A model generated the notes under the pieces. The model saw nothing but the letters and a program-made list of their open reading frames with translations, did no database searches and had not been told where the DNA came from. From assembly GCF_000745265.1 (NCBI RefSeq), contig NZ_JQNN01000001.1:1-64000 (forward strand): a DNA stretch of 64,000 nucleotides. The letters run 5' to 3'. The stretch's first letter is position 1, and each line of letters begins with the position of its first letter. Source of the DNA: Massilia sp. 9096 (GTDB lineage: Bacteria; Pseudomonadota; Gammaproteobacteria; Burkholderiales; Burkholderiaceae_D). Position numbers and translations under genes: made by a program. Shown here piece after piece: positions 32,360 to 40,881 of this stretch.

Positions 32360-33055
32360 TCAGGCGCCGTCGCTCTTGCCGTTGAAACCGGTGACGGCCG
32401 AGGGATCGACCTGACCGACGTTGGCCACCTGCAGCACCACGCTGCCGTTGGCCACGCGCACGCTGTCCAGGCGCGCGGCGACTTCGATCTGGGGCGAGCC
32501 GCCGTCCGATGGCTGGGCCTGGATCGAATAGCTGCCCGGGGGCAGGCCAAGGGCCGCCGGGTCGATGGTGAAGTTCTGCGCGCCCGAGCCGTGGGCGCCG
32601 AGCTGCACCACGTGATGCTGGCCGTCGGCGCCGGTCAGCACCAGGCTGGTGGCGTCACTGGCGCTGTTCAGGTTGATGTTGCCGTTGATCTTGCTGCCGT
32701 TGGCGTCGACCTGGACGGTGCCGGTGCTGACCGTGACGGTCGAGCCGACCTGGCCGCCCATCGCCAGCGTCTGCAGGCTTTGCAGCATGCTGGCGTTGGC
32801 GGTGCTGCTCTGCGACATGTTCTGGATCGCTTCGGTCTGCGACAGCTGCGACAGCTGGTTGACGTAGGTGGTCGGGTCCTGCGGCGAGAGCGGATCCTGG
32901 TTCTGGATCTGCGCCACCAGCAGCTTGGTGAACATGTCGCGGTTGGCGTCGGTCGGCGCCTGGGTCGCGCTCTGGCCGGCGATGGCGCTGTTGTCCTGGC
33001 CGTTGGCGGCCGCGGCGGCGTTGCCGAACAGGTTATTGATGCTCGAGGTGGTCAT
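32360..33055 (-). CDS. flgD: Flagellar hook-capping/scaffold protein FlgD
   Basis: Hook cap required to polymerise FlgE and removed from the mature structure. The 231-residue protein has the N-terminal FlgD signature MFTKLLVAQIQNQDPLSPQD and PTTYVNQLSQLSQTEAIQNM, then a FlgD Ig-like/tudor C-terminal region with LGLPPGSYSIQAQPSDGG. It abuts flgC with one base between. Confidence 0.93.
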   Translation of the reverse strand: MTTSSINNLFGNAAAAANGQDNSAIAGQSATQAPTDANRDMFTKLLVAQIQNQDPLSPQDPTTYVNQLSQLSQTEAIQNMSQSSTANASMLQSLQTLAMGGQVGSTVTVSTGTVQVDANGSKINGNINLNSASDATSLVLTGADGQHHVVQLGAHGSGAQNFTIDPAALGLPPGSYSIQAQPSDGGSPQIEVAARLDSVRVANGSVVLQVANVGQVDPSAVTGFNGKSDGA

Positions 33056-33056
33056 A

Positions 33057-33461
33057 TCAGCTTTCTCCCAGTTTCAGGACCGCCGCCTGCATCGACTTGA
33101 TGCGGCTGAGGACTTCGACGTTGGTCTCGAAGGCGCGGCTGGCCGACATCATGTCCGCCATTTCCGACACTTCGTTGACGTTGGTGTAATAGACCATGCC
33201 ATCGGCGTCGGCCTTCGGATTGTCCGGCTCGTGCACGCGGCGCAGCGGATCGGAACTCTGGACCACGTCCAGCACCTGCACGCCGCCGCCGGCCTCGCCG
33301 CCCATCACGGTGGAGAACACCGGCTTGCGCGCGCGGAAGGCCTCGGCTTCGGAACCGGCCGAGACGTCGGCGTTGGCCATGTTGCTGGCGATCGTGTTGA
33401 GGCGCACGGTCTGGGCGGCCATCGCCGAGCCGGCGATCTGGGAAATGTCTTTGAAACCCAT
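33057..33461 (-). CDS. flgC: Flagellar basal-body rod protein FlgC
   Basis: Proximal rod protein of 134 residues, the usual FlgC length. N-terminal motif AQTVRLNTIASNMANADVSA, central RRVHEPDNPKADADGMVYYT, and the C-terminal NEVSEMADMMSASRAFETNV with EVLSRIKSMQ. It lies 26 bases after flgB. Confidence 0.94.
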   Translation of the reverse strand: MGFKDISQIAGSAMAAQTVRLNTIASNMANADVSAGSEAEAFRARKPVFSTVMGGEAGGGVQVLDVVQSSDPLRRVHEPDNPKADADGMVYYTNVNEVSEMADMMSASRAFETNVEVLSRIKSMQAAVLKLGES

Positions 33462-33487
33462 GTGGACTGTTCTTTATGAAGAATCGC

Positions 33488-33865
33488 TTACTGGCCGTTG
33501 ATGGCTTTCGCCAGGCCGCGCAGCTGCATGTTGATGAAGGTCAGGCTGGTCTGGAAATCCGAGGCGTTCTGCGCGAAGGCAGCCTGCTCGACGCCGATCT
33601 CGACGGTGTTGCCGTCGGCGCTCGGGTGGAACGGCACGCGGTACAGCGGGTCGCCGTCGCCCATCTCGAGGCCGGCGCCGGCGTTCAGGTCGCCGTTCTC
33701 GGCATCGACGCGCTGCTGCAGCAGCGCGCCGAAGTCGACGTCGCGCGCCGTGTAGCCGGGCGTGCTCTCGTTCGCGATGTTCGCCGCCAGCACCTTGGTG
33801 CGCTCGGCGCGCAGTTCAAGCGCATCGGCATGGACACCCAGTGCGTCCTTGAAATTGATCGTCAT
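33488..33865 (-). CDS. flgB: Flagellar basal-body rod protein FlgB
   Basis: Most proximal rod protein, 125 residues. RTKVLAANIANESTPGYTAR and DVDFGALLQQ mark the N-terminal rod motif, and FQTSLTFINMQLRGLAKAIN the C-terminal helix. First gene of the leftward flgBCDEFGHIJ(KL) operon, divergent from flgA across 69 bases. A GGAG is placed before the ATG. No clear sigma-54 (TGGCAC, TTGC) promoter was found in the shared gap. Confidence 0.94.
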   Translation of the reverse strand: MTINFKDALGVHADALELRAERTKVLAANIANESTPGYTARDVDFGALLQQRVDAENGDLNAGAGLEMGDGDPLYRVPFHPSADGNTVEIGVEQAAFAQNASDFQTSLTFINMQLRGLAKAINGQ

Positions 33866-33934
33866 GTCGGAGGCTCCGTCGGGGTTTCGATCTGATTGGT
33901 TAAAATGAGTTTTTTACGCTGACGCTATTCTCTA

Positions 33935-34648
33935 ATGACTGCTTTCCACCTGGCAACCCTTGTTGCGACGTCAAGTGTGCTATTTTTTGCGTCCGCTCAA
34001 GCCGCACAAGCGCCATTACCGGTGCAAATTGAACAAGCTGCACGTGCCGAATTGCAAAGGCAAATGGACGCGTCCGGGCTGTCCGAACCGCAGTTCGACA
34101 TCACCGTCGTCACTGCCCGCGCCGCGCCCGCGTGTTCGCAAAATGTCGCCATCGAGCCCGTGGATACCCGTTTTCCCCAGCGGATGCGCTTTGTAGCGCG
34201 TTGTAATGACACGCCCGGGTGGAGATACGAGTACGCGGTCCGTGCGCGTATAACGGCCATGGTGGCGATTGCAGCGGCGCCGGTGGCGGCCAACGAGACC
34301 TTGACGGACTCGCAAGTTACGATCGAGCGTCGTGATATTTCGAACATCGCCGATCCGGTCGCAAATCCTTCCGAAGTTGTCGGGAAAATGTCACATCGCA
34401 TGTTGCGGGCAGGAGACATTCTGCGTGCCGGGCAGCTGGTCAGCCCGATTCTGGTCAAGCGCGGCGATGCCGTCATGATGATTGCGCGGGTCGATGGCAT
34501 CGAAGTGAGCACCGCCGGCGAGGCCATGGACGCCGGCGGGCAGGGCGCCGTCGTGCGCGTGCGCAACGCCGGCAGCGGGCAGGTAGTGCGCATGCGGGTC
34601 GCCGGACCGGGCACGGTCGAGCCGGTCGACGCCGGCATCAACCGCTGA
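33935..34648 (+). CDS. flgA: Flagellar P-ring assembly chaperone FlgA
   Basis: Periplasmic chaperone for FlgI polymerisation. The 237-residue precursor has a Sec signal peptide ending ASAQA/AQAPLP. The SAF-like core includes VAANETLTDSQVTIERRDIS, HRMLRAGDILRAGQL and LVKRGDAVMMIARVDGIEVS, with the C-terminal VRVRNAGSGQVVRMRV. It is transcribed away from flgB and its last eleven bases overlap the 3' end of the convergent muramidase gene. Confidence 0.92.
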   Translation: MTAFHLATLVATSSVLFFASAQAAQAPLPVQIEQAARAELQRQMDASGLSEPQFDITVVTARAAPACSQNVAIEPVDTRFPQRMRFVARCNDTPGWRYEYAVRARITAMVAIAAAPVAANETLTDSQVTIERRDISNIADPVANPSEVVGKMSHRMLRAGDILRAGQLVSPILVKRGDAVMMIARVDGIEVSTAGEAMDAGGQGAVVRVRNAGSGQVVRMRVAGPGTVEPVDAGINR

Positions 34649-35357
34649 TGCCGGACAGCTTGCCGGCCAGGCGCGACAGCTTGGCCGCGTAAGCCGGATC
34701 GGTGGCGTAGCCGCCCTTGGCCAGGGCGCTGGCGAAGGCATGGGCGTCGTTGCCGGCGCCGAGCACGCCCTTGAAGCGTGGATTGTCGCTCAACATCTGC
34801 GCGTAGTCGCGGAAGGCGCTGGCCTGGTCCGGGTAGGAGCGGAAGCGCGCGCTGGTCTTGAGCGCGGCGCCGCCGACGTACTCGGTGGTGTTCGACTCGG
34901 CGACGTCGCCGCGCCAGGCGCTGCCGGCCTTGATGCCGAACAGGTTGTGCGAGGAGCTGCCGTCGGCGTTCTTCAAGGGGCGCTGGCCCCAGCCGGACTC
35001 GAGGGCGGCATGCGCCGACACCAGTTCCGGCGCCACGCCCAGCTTGTCGGCCGCTTCCTTGGCCCAGGGCGCGATGCTTTCCAGGAAAGCCTGCTGGTCC
35101 GGCGAAGCCTCGACATCGTCGGCGATGACACCGGCGGCGCCGGCGGCCTCGCCCGTGCGCGCGCGCCAGGCCTGGCCTTCGGCGCTCAAGCCGCCGGCGT
35201 CGAAGCCGGCGCCGTTCTGGATGAAGTCGGCGACTTCGCCCTGGACCTGGCCGAACACGTTGCCGAAGTTGCCGCCGCCGTTGCCGCTCGGGGCGGTCGG
35301 GCGCGTGGGTGCGGTCGGAGCGAGCGCCGGGATCGACGAAAATTCAGCGTGGCGCAT
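34638..35357 (-). CDS. Flagellar peptidoglycan hydrolase (FlgJ muramidase domain)
   Basis: A stand-alone glucosaminidase-type hydrolase of 239 residues that should cut peptidoglycan so the rod can pass. After a Pro/Gly-rich N-terminal 90 residues comes the GH73 domain: VSAHAALESGWGQRPL with probable catalytic Glu120, HNLFGIKAGSAWRG, EYVGGAALKTSARFRSYPDQ and AFRDYAQMLSDNPRF. No Sec signal is seen, so export through the flagellar apparatus is likely, as for FlgJ. It complements the rod-only flgJ at 27329-27685. Last gene of the long fliE-to-flgN leftward run. Confidence 0.88.
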   Translation of the reverse strand: MRHAEFSSIPALAPTAPTRPTAPSGNGGGNFGNVFGQVQGEVADFIQNGAGFDAGGLSAEGQAWRARTGEAAGAAGVIADDVEASPDQQAFLESIAPWAKEAADKLGVAPELVSAHAALESGWGQRPLKNADGSSSHNLFGIKAGSAWRGDVAESNTTEYVGGAALKTSARFRSYPDQASAFRDYAQMLSDNPRFKGVLGAGNDAHAFASALAKGGYATDPAYAAKLSRLAGKLSGISG

Positions 35358-35772
35358 AGGTGTCCTCCTCGCCGTGCAGCAGACGCTGCATCACGGAATA
35401 TTGTTCTGCCATCAGGTTGCCGTTGCGCGCCGTGGCTTGCTTGCAATCGCGTACCAGCCGCTCGAGCTGTTCCCAGGCGGCGCTGGCGGCGCTGCGCTGG
35501 GGCGCCCCCAGGCTGGCGAACAGCGCGTCCATGGTGGCGTTGGCGCCGAACAGCGCACGCACCAGCTGCACGCGCTGCTGGCGGCGCGCTTCCATCGCGT
35601 CGAGCTGCGGCGTCAGTTCGCCGGCGAGCTGCGTCAGTTCCGCGCCGCGGTGGCGCAGCGCGGCCTGGAACTGGCGTTCCAGCAGCTCACGCACGGCGGC
35701 GCAGGTTTTCATGTCCTCCTGGACGCCGTCCAGCAGGCGGGCGACCGCCTGGTCGCGGGTAAGGCGGCTCAT
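35344..35772 (-). CDS. flgN: Flagellar export chaperone FlgN
   Basis: Cytoplasmic chaperone that protects FlgK and FlgL before export. The 142-residue, all-helical protein matches the FlgN family in size and position next to flgM. Seen are LLDGVQEDMKTCAAVRELLE, LGAPQRSAASAAWEQLERLV and the tail CKQATARNGNLMAEQYSVMQ, typical of FlgN. It overlaps the start of the following muramidase gene by 14 bases. Confidence 0.82.
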   Translation of the reverse strand: MSRLTRDQAVARLLDGVQEDMKTCAAVRELLERQFQAALRHRGAELTQLAGELTPQLDAMEARRQQRVQLVRALFGANATMDALFASLGAPQRSAASAAWEQLERLVRDCKQATARNGNLMAEQYSVMQRLLHGEEDTYAPR

Positions 35773-35778
35773 GCTGGA

Positions 35779-36075
35779 TCAAGCCTTTCCTGCGCCGTGG
35801 AACTTCTGGATCAGCCCGGCCAGGCGGCCGGCGTCGAACGGCAGCTCGCCGTTGGCCAGGGCGTCGCGCAGTTCGGCCACCTTGGCGGCGTCGAAGTCGG
35901 GCATCGCGCGCAATGCGCGTTGCGCCGGCTGCAGCACGGCGGATTCGAGCACGGCTGCGCCTGCTGCCGCGACCGGTGCGGGGGCGGCGGAGGCGGCCGC
36001 GACGTCGGCGACGGCAGCGCTGCCGGCTTGCGGCGCAATGCCGATGGAAGAGGTGGAGGCGCCAGAGATCTTCAT
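35779..36075 (-). CDS. flgM: Anti-sigma-28 factor FlgM
   Basis: Binds FliA and blocks late flagellar genes until it is exported through the finished hook. The 98-residue product begins MKISGASTSSI. After an Ala-rich disordered half, it shows the FlgM helices DAAKVAELRDALANGELPFD and AGRLAGLIQKFHG. I chose the ATG at 36075; the frame stays open upstream, but that extension is not FlgM-like. It lies just downstream of motB and upstream of flgN. Confidence 0.85.
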   Translation of the reverse strand: MKISGASTSSIGIAPQAGSAAVADVAAASAAPAPVAAAGAAVLESAVLQPAQRALRAMPDFDAAKVAELRDALANGELPFDAGRLAGLIQKFHGAGKA

Positions 36076-36104
36076 GCGTTGTCCTCGTGTTTTCGATTGA
36101 ATCG

Positions 36105-37070
36105 TCATGGTTTTGTTGCCATTTGGCTGCGCAGCTCCGCGACCGCCGCTTCGTGCGGCGACGAGGTGGACACGTCTTGGGTCAGGGGCTCCGTCGAGCC
36201 CGGATTGCCGAACATCGCCGTCACGCCGGCGGCCTGCTTGCTGGTCAGGATCAGGAGTTCGATGCGGCGGTTGACCGGGGCATCCGGGTGTTTCGCGTCC
36301 AGCGGCGCCTGGTCGGCCATGCCGACCAGTTGCAGCACGCTTGCACTGCGCATGCCGCCGCTGAGCAATTCCCCGCGCGCAGCCATGGCGCGGTTGACCG
36401 ACAGGCTCCAGTTGGAATACCCGTTCGGACCCTTGTTAGTGTACTGCAAGGAATCCGTGTGGCCTACAATCAACATCTGATTTTCCATTTTTTCGAACAA
36501 TGGCGCCATCGTACGCAACAGTTTTGCGAACTTGTCAGTTGGCAAGAAGCTACCGCGCACGAACATGCCCTGATGATCGGTATCGTGCAGCATGACGCGC
36601 AGGCCGTTCGGCGTGACCACCGTGGCCAGATTCGACGACAGGCCGGCGTCCGCGCTCATCTGCTCGAGCGCGTGCGCGAGCGCCGCCAGCTCGGTCGCCG
36701 ATTCGTACTTGGTGTGCACCGTCGGCGCGCTCTGAGAACCCGCGCCCGGGCCCTGGCTGCCGCCGTTCGCCTTCGGCATCTGGAATCGCTCGATCAGGCT
36801 GCCGCTCGGGTTGGTGTTGATCTCGGGCTTGCCGCCGCTGCCTTCGATCATGCCGTTGGCCATGTTGTCGCGCACGATCTTCTTGGCCTGCGAGGCGTCG
36901 CGCGAGGCGATCAGCCACAGTACAAGGAACAGCGCCATCAGCGCCATGCAGAAGTCGGCGAAGGCCACCTTCCAGGCGCCGCCGTGCTCGTCGTCGTGGT
37001 GCTTGCCGCCGCCACGCTTGATGATGGTCTCGCCGTGGTGCTTGTCGCCGCCTTTTTTATTCGCTTCCAC
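36105..37070 (-). CDS. motB: Flagellar motor stator protein MotB (LafU-like)
   Basis: Stator subunit that anchors the motor to peptidoglycan. The 321-residue protein has a His/Lys-rich cytoplasmic N-terminus and one membrane helix with the ion-binding Asp39 in FADFCMALMALFLVLWL. Its periplasmic OmpA/MotB domain has FLPTDKFAKLLRTMAPLFE, LIVGHTDSLQYT, SNWSLSVNRAMAARGEL and VNRRIELLIL. The residues suggest a proton-type stator, though this cannot be settled by sequence alone. Its position after motA and fliA matches lafU in lateral systems. Confidence 0.93.
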   Translation of the reverse strand: MEANKKGGDKHHGETIIKRGGGKHHDDEHGGAWKVAFADFCMALMALFLVLWLIASRDASQAKKIVRDNMANGMIEGSGGKPEINTNPSGSLIERFQMPKANGGSQGPGAGSQSAPTVHTKYESATELAALAHALEQMSADAGLSSNLATVVTPNGLRVMLHDTDHQGMFVRGSFLPTDKFAKLLRTMAPLFEKMENQMLIVGHTDSLQYTNKGPNGYSNWSLSVNRAMAARGELLSGGMRSASVLQLVGMADQAPLDAKHPDAPVNRRIELLILTSKQAAGVTAMFGNPGSTEPLTQDVSTSSPHEAAVAELRSQMATKP

Positions 37071-37104
37071 TCGTTTTGCTCCGCTCGATACTGTCTACGC
37101 GGCG

Positions 37105-37992
37105 TCAGGCGCGGCGCTTGGCGCCGGCGTCCTCGCCGTCGGCCATGGCATTGATCCAGGTTTCGAGCTGGGCGAAGCTGGGCTTGGTGTTGAGCTGGAT
37201 CAGGCGCCGTCCGGCGTCGATCGCCAGCAGCGGCGGCTTGCCGGCCACGTGGGTCACCAGCACGACCTTCACGGTTTCCATGGTCGAGGCTTCGGAATTG
37301 ACCAGCTGCTTCATCATGCCGGAGATCGGGTCGAGCACGCCGTAGCACATGAAGATGCCGATGAAGGTGCCGACCATCGCCGCGCCGATGTGTTCCGCGA
37401 TCTCGGCGGTGTCGGCGCCTTCGCCGACGGTGTTCATGGTGATCACGATGCCCAGCACCGCAGCCAGGATGCCGAAGCCCGGCATGCCCTCGGCCACCTT
37501 GTGCAGCGACTTGGACGGCTGGGTGAGCTCCTCGTGGATGGCTTCGAGTTCCTGCTCGAGCACGCCTTCCAGCTCGTGCGCGTTGATCTTGCCCATCGCC
37601 ATCAGGCGGAAGTTGTCGACGATGAAGGCCAGCAGTTTCGGCTCTTCCAGGATCAGCGGGTAGCGCTGGAACATCGGGCTTTCCTTGGGCGCCTCGACGT
37701 GGGCGTCCAGGGCCTTCAGGCCGCCGGCGGCGGTCTGCAGCAGCTCGTACATCAGCAGCAGCAGCTGGCGCTGGAACTCGGAATCGTGCTTGTGCTTGCC
37801 CGCGACCTTCTTCATCTGGCCGAGCAGTTCGACCAGCACGTGTTTCGGGTTGGCCAGCACCAGGGCGCCGAGGGCGGCGCCGCAGATGACGATGATTTCG
37901 TTGGGCTGCCAGATGGCGCCGGCGCTGCCCCCCATCATCATGAAGCCGCCGAACACGGCGCCCAGCACGATCAGGATGCCAATGATTTGCAT
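37105..37992 (-). CDS. motA: Flagellar motor stator protein MotA (LafT-like)
   Basis: Four-helix stator subunit forming the ion channel with MotB and pushing on FliG. The 295-residue protein has helices near 3-20 and 33-50, a cytoplasmic loop with the charged stretch FQRYPLILEEPKLLAFIVDN, then helices near 168-190 (GFGILAAVLGIVITMNTVGE) and 200-222 (HIGAAMVGTFIGIFMCYGVL). It sits 34 bases after fliA with its own ribosome-binding site. Confidence 0.94.
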   Translation of the reverse strand: MQIIGILIVLGAVFGGFMMMGGSAGAIWQPNEIIVICGAALGALVLANPKHVLVELLGQMKKVAGKHKHDSEFQRQLLLLMYELLQTAAGGLKALDAHVEAPKESPMFQRYPLILEEPKLLAFIVDNFRLMAMGKINAHELEGVLEQELEAIHEELTQPSKSLHKVAEGMPGFGILAAVLGIVITMNTVGEGADTAEIAEHIGAAMVGTFIGIFMCYGVLDPISGMMKQLVNSEASTMETVKVVLVTHVAGKPPLLAIDAGRRLIQLNTKPSFAQLETWINAMADGEDAGAKRRA

Positions 37993-38026
37993 GGTTTTCT
38001 CTCTTTTGTTGTTGTGGCCGGGCGCG

Positions 38027-38758
38027 TCAGGCGTTCGCCAGCGCCGCCTTCATCTTGGCCAGCGCGCTCTTGTTGAGCTGGCAGACACGGGCGTCGGACA
38101 GGTCGAGCACGGCCGCGATTTCCTTGTAGCTGAGCTCGAATTCATAAATCATCTGGATCACGCGCTGCTCCTTCTCGTTGAGGGCATTGAGTGCATGCTC
38201 CAGGCTGCGGCGCACCATGTACTGCTGTTCCGGCCCCGGTGCGCTGTGGGCTTGTTCGGTCGCTTCCTGCAAAATCTCGTCGAAGCTGAGCAGCTCCTCG
38301 GCGCTGTCGTCGAGCAGGAACTGGCGCCATTCTTCCTGGCTGATGCCGAGCGCGTCGGCGGCTTCCTTGTCGTTCGGCTCGTGGCCCAGCTTGCGCGTCA
38401 GGGCGCGCACGGCGTCGCGCATCTTGTGGCTGTCCTGGCGCACGGCGCGCGGACGCCAGTCCTGGCGGCGCAGCTCGTCCAGGATCGCCCCGCGCACGCG
38501 CAGGCCGGCGTAGCTGGCGAAGCCGGCATCCGGCGTACCGTAGCGGCGCAGCGCTTCGAGCAGGCCCATCAGGCCGATCTGCTCCATGTCTTCGCGCCCC
38601 ATCGAGCCCGACACCTGCGAATTGAGCTGGCGCGCGACGCGCTTGACCAGCGGCGCGTAGGCGAGCAGGTGACGCTGCTCGTCCTTCGCGCTCATCTCGG
38701 CGTGCAAGGCGGCGCCGGCGTATTCGTTGCTGGCGTAGCTGTCGGCGTAGTCGGTCAT
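38027..38758 (-). CDS. fliA: RNA polymerase sigma-28 factor FliA (LafS-like)
   Basis: Sigma factor for late flagellar genes such as flagellin, held by FlgM. It has 243 residues from the ATG at 38758. A GTG three codons upstream with a GGGGA just ahead is an alternative start. Region 2 is DMEQIGLMGLLEALRRYG and FASYAGLRVRGAILDELRRQ. Region 3 follows HKMRDAVRALTRKLG. Region 4 ends with the helix-turn-helix ELSYKEIAAVLDLSDARVCQ. The gene lies between fliL and motA, exactly as lafS does in lateral flagellar clusters. Confidence 0.94.
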   Translation of the reverse strand: MTDYADSYASNEYAGAALHAEMSAKDEQRHLLAYAPLVKRVARQLNSQVSGSMGREDMEQIGLMGLLEALRRYGTPDAGFASYAGLRVRGAILDELRRQDWRPRAVRQDSHKMRDAVRALTRKLGHEPNDKEAADALGISQEEWRQFLLDDSAEELLSFDEILQEATEQAHSAPGPEQQYMVRRSLEHALNALNEKEQRVIQMIYEFELSYKEIAAVLDLSDARVCQLNKSALAKMKAALANA

Positions 38759-38781
38759 ATAACCCACGATATCCCCGGCGA

Positions 38782-39255
38782 TTATTCGATGATGAGCTTG
38801 CCGATCATGACTTCGACGAACGGCTTTTCGGTGTGCTCGTGCTCATAATTGGCATTGAAGGCCTTGTTCAACTCGGCCGCGTATTTGTCGACCGTCATCG
38901 CGGAGGCATCGGCCATCGTGTAGCTCGACAAGGTGCGCACCGCCAGGCTGCGCAGCAGCGGCAGGTTTTCCTTGGTTTCCTTTTCCTTGGCCGGCTCGGA
39001 AGCCAGCACCAGGTCGGTCGACAGGTAATGGGTGTCGGCCTCGTTCGGACCACGGCGCAGCATCACGATCACCTTGTCGAGGGTGACGTACTTGACCGGC
39101 TTGCCGTCCTTGGGCTTCTCGGCTTCCTTCTTGGCTTCCTTGGCCCCGGCCGCGGCCGGCTTGGGCATGAAATACCAGACCGCGCCGCCGGCGCCGGCCG
39201 CGCTGACCACCACGGCGGCGGCAATGGCGACGATCATCTTCACTTTGCTATTCAT
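38782..39255 (-). CDS. fliL: Flagellar basal-body-associated protein FliL (LafF-like)
   Basis: Inner-membrane protein that stabilises stator units around the rotor. The 157-residue protein has one N-terminal membrane helix (MIVAIAAAVVVSAAGAGGAV), a Lys/Ala/Glu linker, and the FliL periplasmic domain with YVTLDKVIVMLRRGPNEADT, HYLSTDLVLASE and the C-terminal KPFVEVMIGKLIIE. It sits between fliK and fliA. Confidence 0.88.
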   Translation of the reverse strand: MNSKVKMIVAIAAAVVVSAAGAGGAVWYFMPKPAAAGAKEAKKEAEKPKDGKPVKYVTLDKVIVMLRRGPNEADTHYLSTDLVLASEPAKEKETKENLPLLRSLAVRTLSSYTMADASAMTVDKYAAELNKAFNANYEHEHTEKPFVEVMIGKLIIE

Positions 39256-39265
39256 CCTTGATTAC

Positions 39266-40552
39266 TCATGCTCGGTCGCGGCCGCCCAGCGAAAACGCGG
39301 ACGCGGGGTTGCCGGCCTCGGCCAATGCGCGGCCGGGCTCGTAGTCATCCTGGTCGCGGCCCTGCTGGCGGCCACGGCCTTGCTGTTGTTGCGAATCGTT
39401 CGAGAACGGCGTGGCGCCGCTCTTCGGGGTCGGCGTCACCGTCACCGCGACCTCGCTGAACTGGCGCTGCGACAGGTCGCTGCGCAGGTTGTCGCTGACG
39501 GTCTGCAGCTGGCGCAGCACCTCGCCGTTGGTGGCCGAGATGTTCACCTCCAGCGAACCGGCGCTGTGGCGGATCGCGATGTCGATGCGGCCCAGTTGCG
39601 GCGGCTCGAGGCGGATCACGGCCTGCTCGACGTTGTTGCCGACTTGCAGATGCAGACGATCGCCGAGCGCTTCCTGCAGGCTCTGGCGCCATGCGGTCGG
39701 CGGACCGGCCAGCTTGACCGTGTCGGCCGCCGGCTGGGCGGCGCCCGGCGTCGAGACCAGCGCGACGCCGGCTTGCGGGACGGCCGGGGCTGGTGCGCCC
39801 TGGTCGGCCTTGGCATCCTGGCCGGCGGCATCGCCGGCGCCGGCGGCCGCGGGCTGCACGGCGAAGCGCGCACCGGCCGCATCGGCGGACGTTTGCGCCG
39901 GCTGGGCCGCGGCTGCGGCTGCGGCCTGGGCCGGCTGCGCCGCCTGCGGCGGCTGCTGGGATGGCAGCGCGGGCAGGGCGTCTTGCGGCGCGGCGCGGCG
40001 CGCGCCATCCTGGCCCACCGCGGCCACGGCCGGCGCCGGTGCGGCGTCGTTGGCGGCGGGCTTGCCGTTGCCTTGCGCGGCCGGGCCATTGCCCTGTGCG
40101 GCCTGGACCGCCTGCGCGACCTGGGCCGGCGACAGCGGCATCAGCGGCATCGCCATCGCGGCCAGCAGCGCGCCGTCCGGGGCCGCGGCGGCGGCTTTGG
40201 TGTCGTCGGACTTGGCGCCGGCCTGCGCGTCGGCATCGGTGCTGGCCGGTGCGGCGGGGCTGGCGGCGCCGGACTGGGCCGGCGCGGCGGCTTGCGCGCC
40301 ATCGGCAGCCTGGGCGCCGGCGGCCTGCTGGCCGAGCCACAGCGCGAACGACTGCGGATTGGCGCTCGGCGCGGCGGCGGCGGACTGGCCGGCCTGGACC
40401 GGCTGGGCGGACTGGCCCGCGGCGGCGCTGGCCGCGCCGTTGTCGGCCGGCTGCGCGGCTGCGCTGACCGGGCCGGCGGCCGGGCCGTTGCCGGCCGCGC
40501 CGTTGGCCGAAGCGGAAGTGGACGTGGTTACGGTATTGAGCATCATCTTCAT
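39266..40552 (-). CDS. fliK: Flagellar hook-length control protein FliK (LafE-like)
   Basis: Secreted ruler that sets hook length and switches FlhB specificity. The 428-residue protein has about 290 residues of Ala/Gln/Pro-rich, low-complexity sequence. The Flg_hook C-terminal domain follows: WRQSLQEALGDRLHLQVGNN, EQAVIRLEPPQLGRIDIAIR and SAGSLEVNISATNGEVLRQL. The start has ATG codons at residues 1, 3 and 4. It overlaps the fliT stop by four bases. Confidence 0.9.
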   Translation of the reverse strand: MKMMLNTVTTSTSASANGAAGNGPAAGPVSAAAQPADNGAASAAAGQSAQPVQAGQSAAAAPSANPQSFALWLGQQAAGAQAADGAQAAAPAQSGAASPAAPASTDADAQAGAKSDDTKAAAAAPDGALLAAMAMPLMPLSPAQVAQAVQAAQGNGPAAQGNGKPAANDAAPAPAVAAVGQDGARRAAPQDALPALPSQQPPQAAQPAQAAAAAAAQPAQTSADAAGARFAVQPAAAGAGDAAGQDAKADQGAPAPAVPQAGVALVSTPGAAQPAADTVKLAGPPTAWRQSLQEALGDRLHLQVGNNVEQAVIRLEPPQLGRIDIAIRHSAGSLEVNISATNGEVLRQLQTVSDNLRSDLSQRQFSEVAVTVTPTPKSGATPFSNDSQQQQGRGRQQGRDQDDYEPGRALAEAGNPASAFSLGGRDRA

Positions 40553-40881
40553 GGGCGGCTTGCGCCGGATTCGGTTTCGCTGTGCATCGCGTAGGCGACC
40601 CAGCCTTCTTGGTTGCTGCGGATGCCTTCCAGGCGCGTGCCGAGCGCGCGCGCGGCATCGCTCGCGGCGACGGCGGCGTCATCGTGCTGGCGGCGCAGGC
40701 GGGTCAGGGCGGCGCGCTCCGGCGCGCTCCATGGACCGAGCCGGGCCAGCGCCTGCAGCTGCGGGCCGAGCGCGCGCACCTGGTGGCCGAGGCTGTCCCA
40801 ATCGGCGCCGCGCGCGGCGGCCTGCAAGGCGTCGCCCATGCGCAGCAATTGCGCCTGGCGGTTGCGCAGCGTGTCAGCCAT
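40549..40881 (-). CDS. fliT: Flagellar chaperone FliT-like protein (LafD-like)
   Basis: A 110-residue, mostly helical protein placed directly after fliS, where FliT (the FliD chaperone) or LafD is expected. Sequence similarity to FliT is weak by eye, apart from overall helical character and size, so the call rests mainly on synteny. It overlaps fliS by eight bases and fliK by four. Confidence 0.65.
   Translation of the reverse strand: MADTLRNRQAQLLRMGDALQAAARGADWDSLGHQVRALGPQLQALARLGPWSAPERAALTRLRRQHDDAAVAASDAARALGTRLEGIRSNQEGWVAYAMHSETESGASRP

Noticed and set aside
33866..33934. Possible sigma-54 promoter between flgB and flgA
   Set aside because: No TGGCAC with a TTGC eleven to twelve bases on was found on either strand; the same negative result holds for the fliE-fliM gap.
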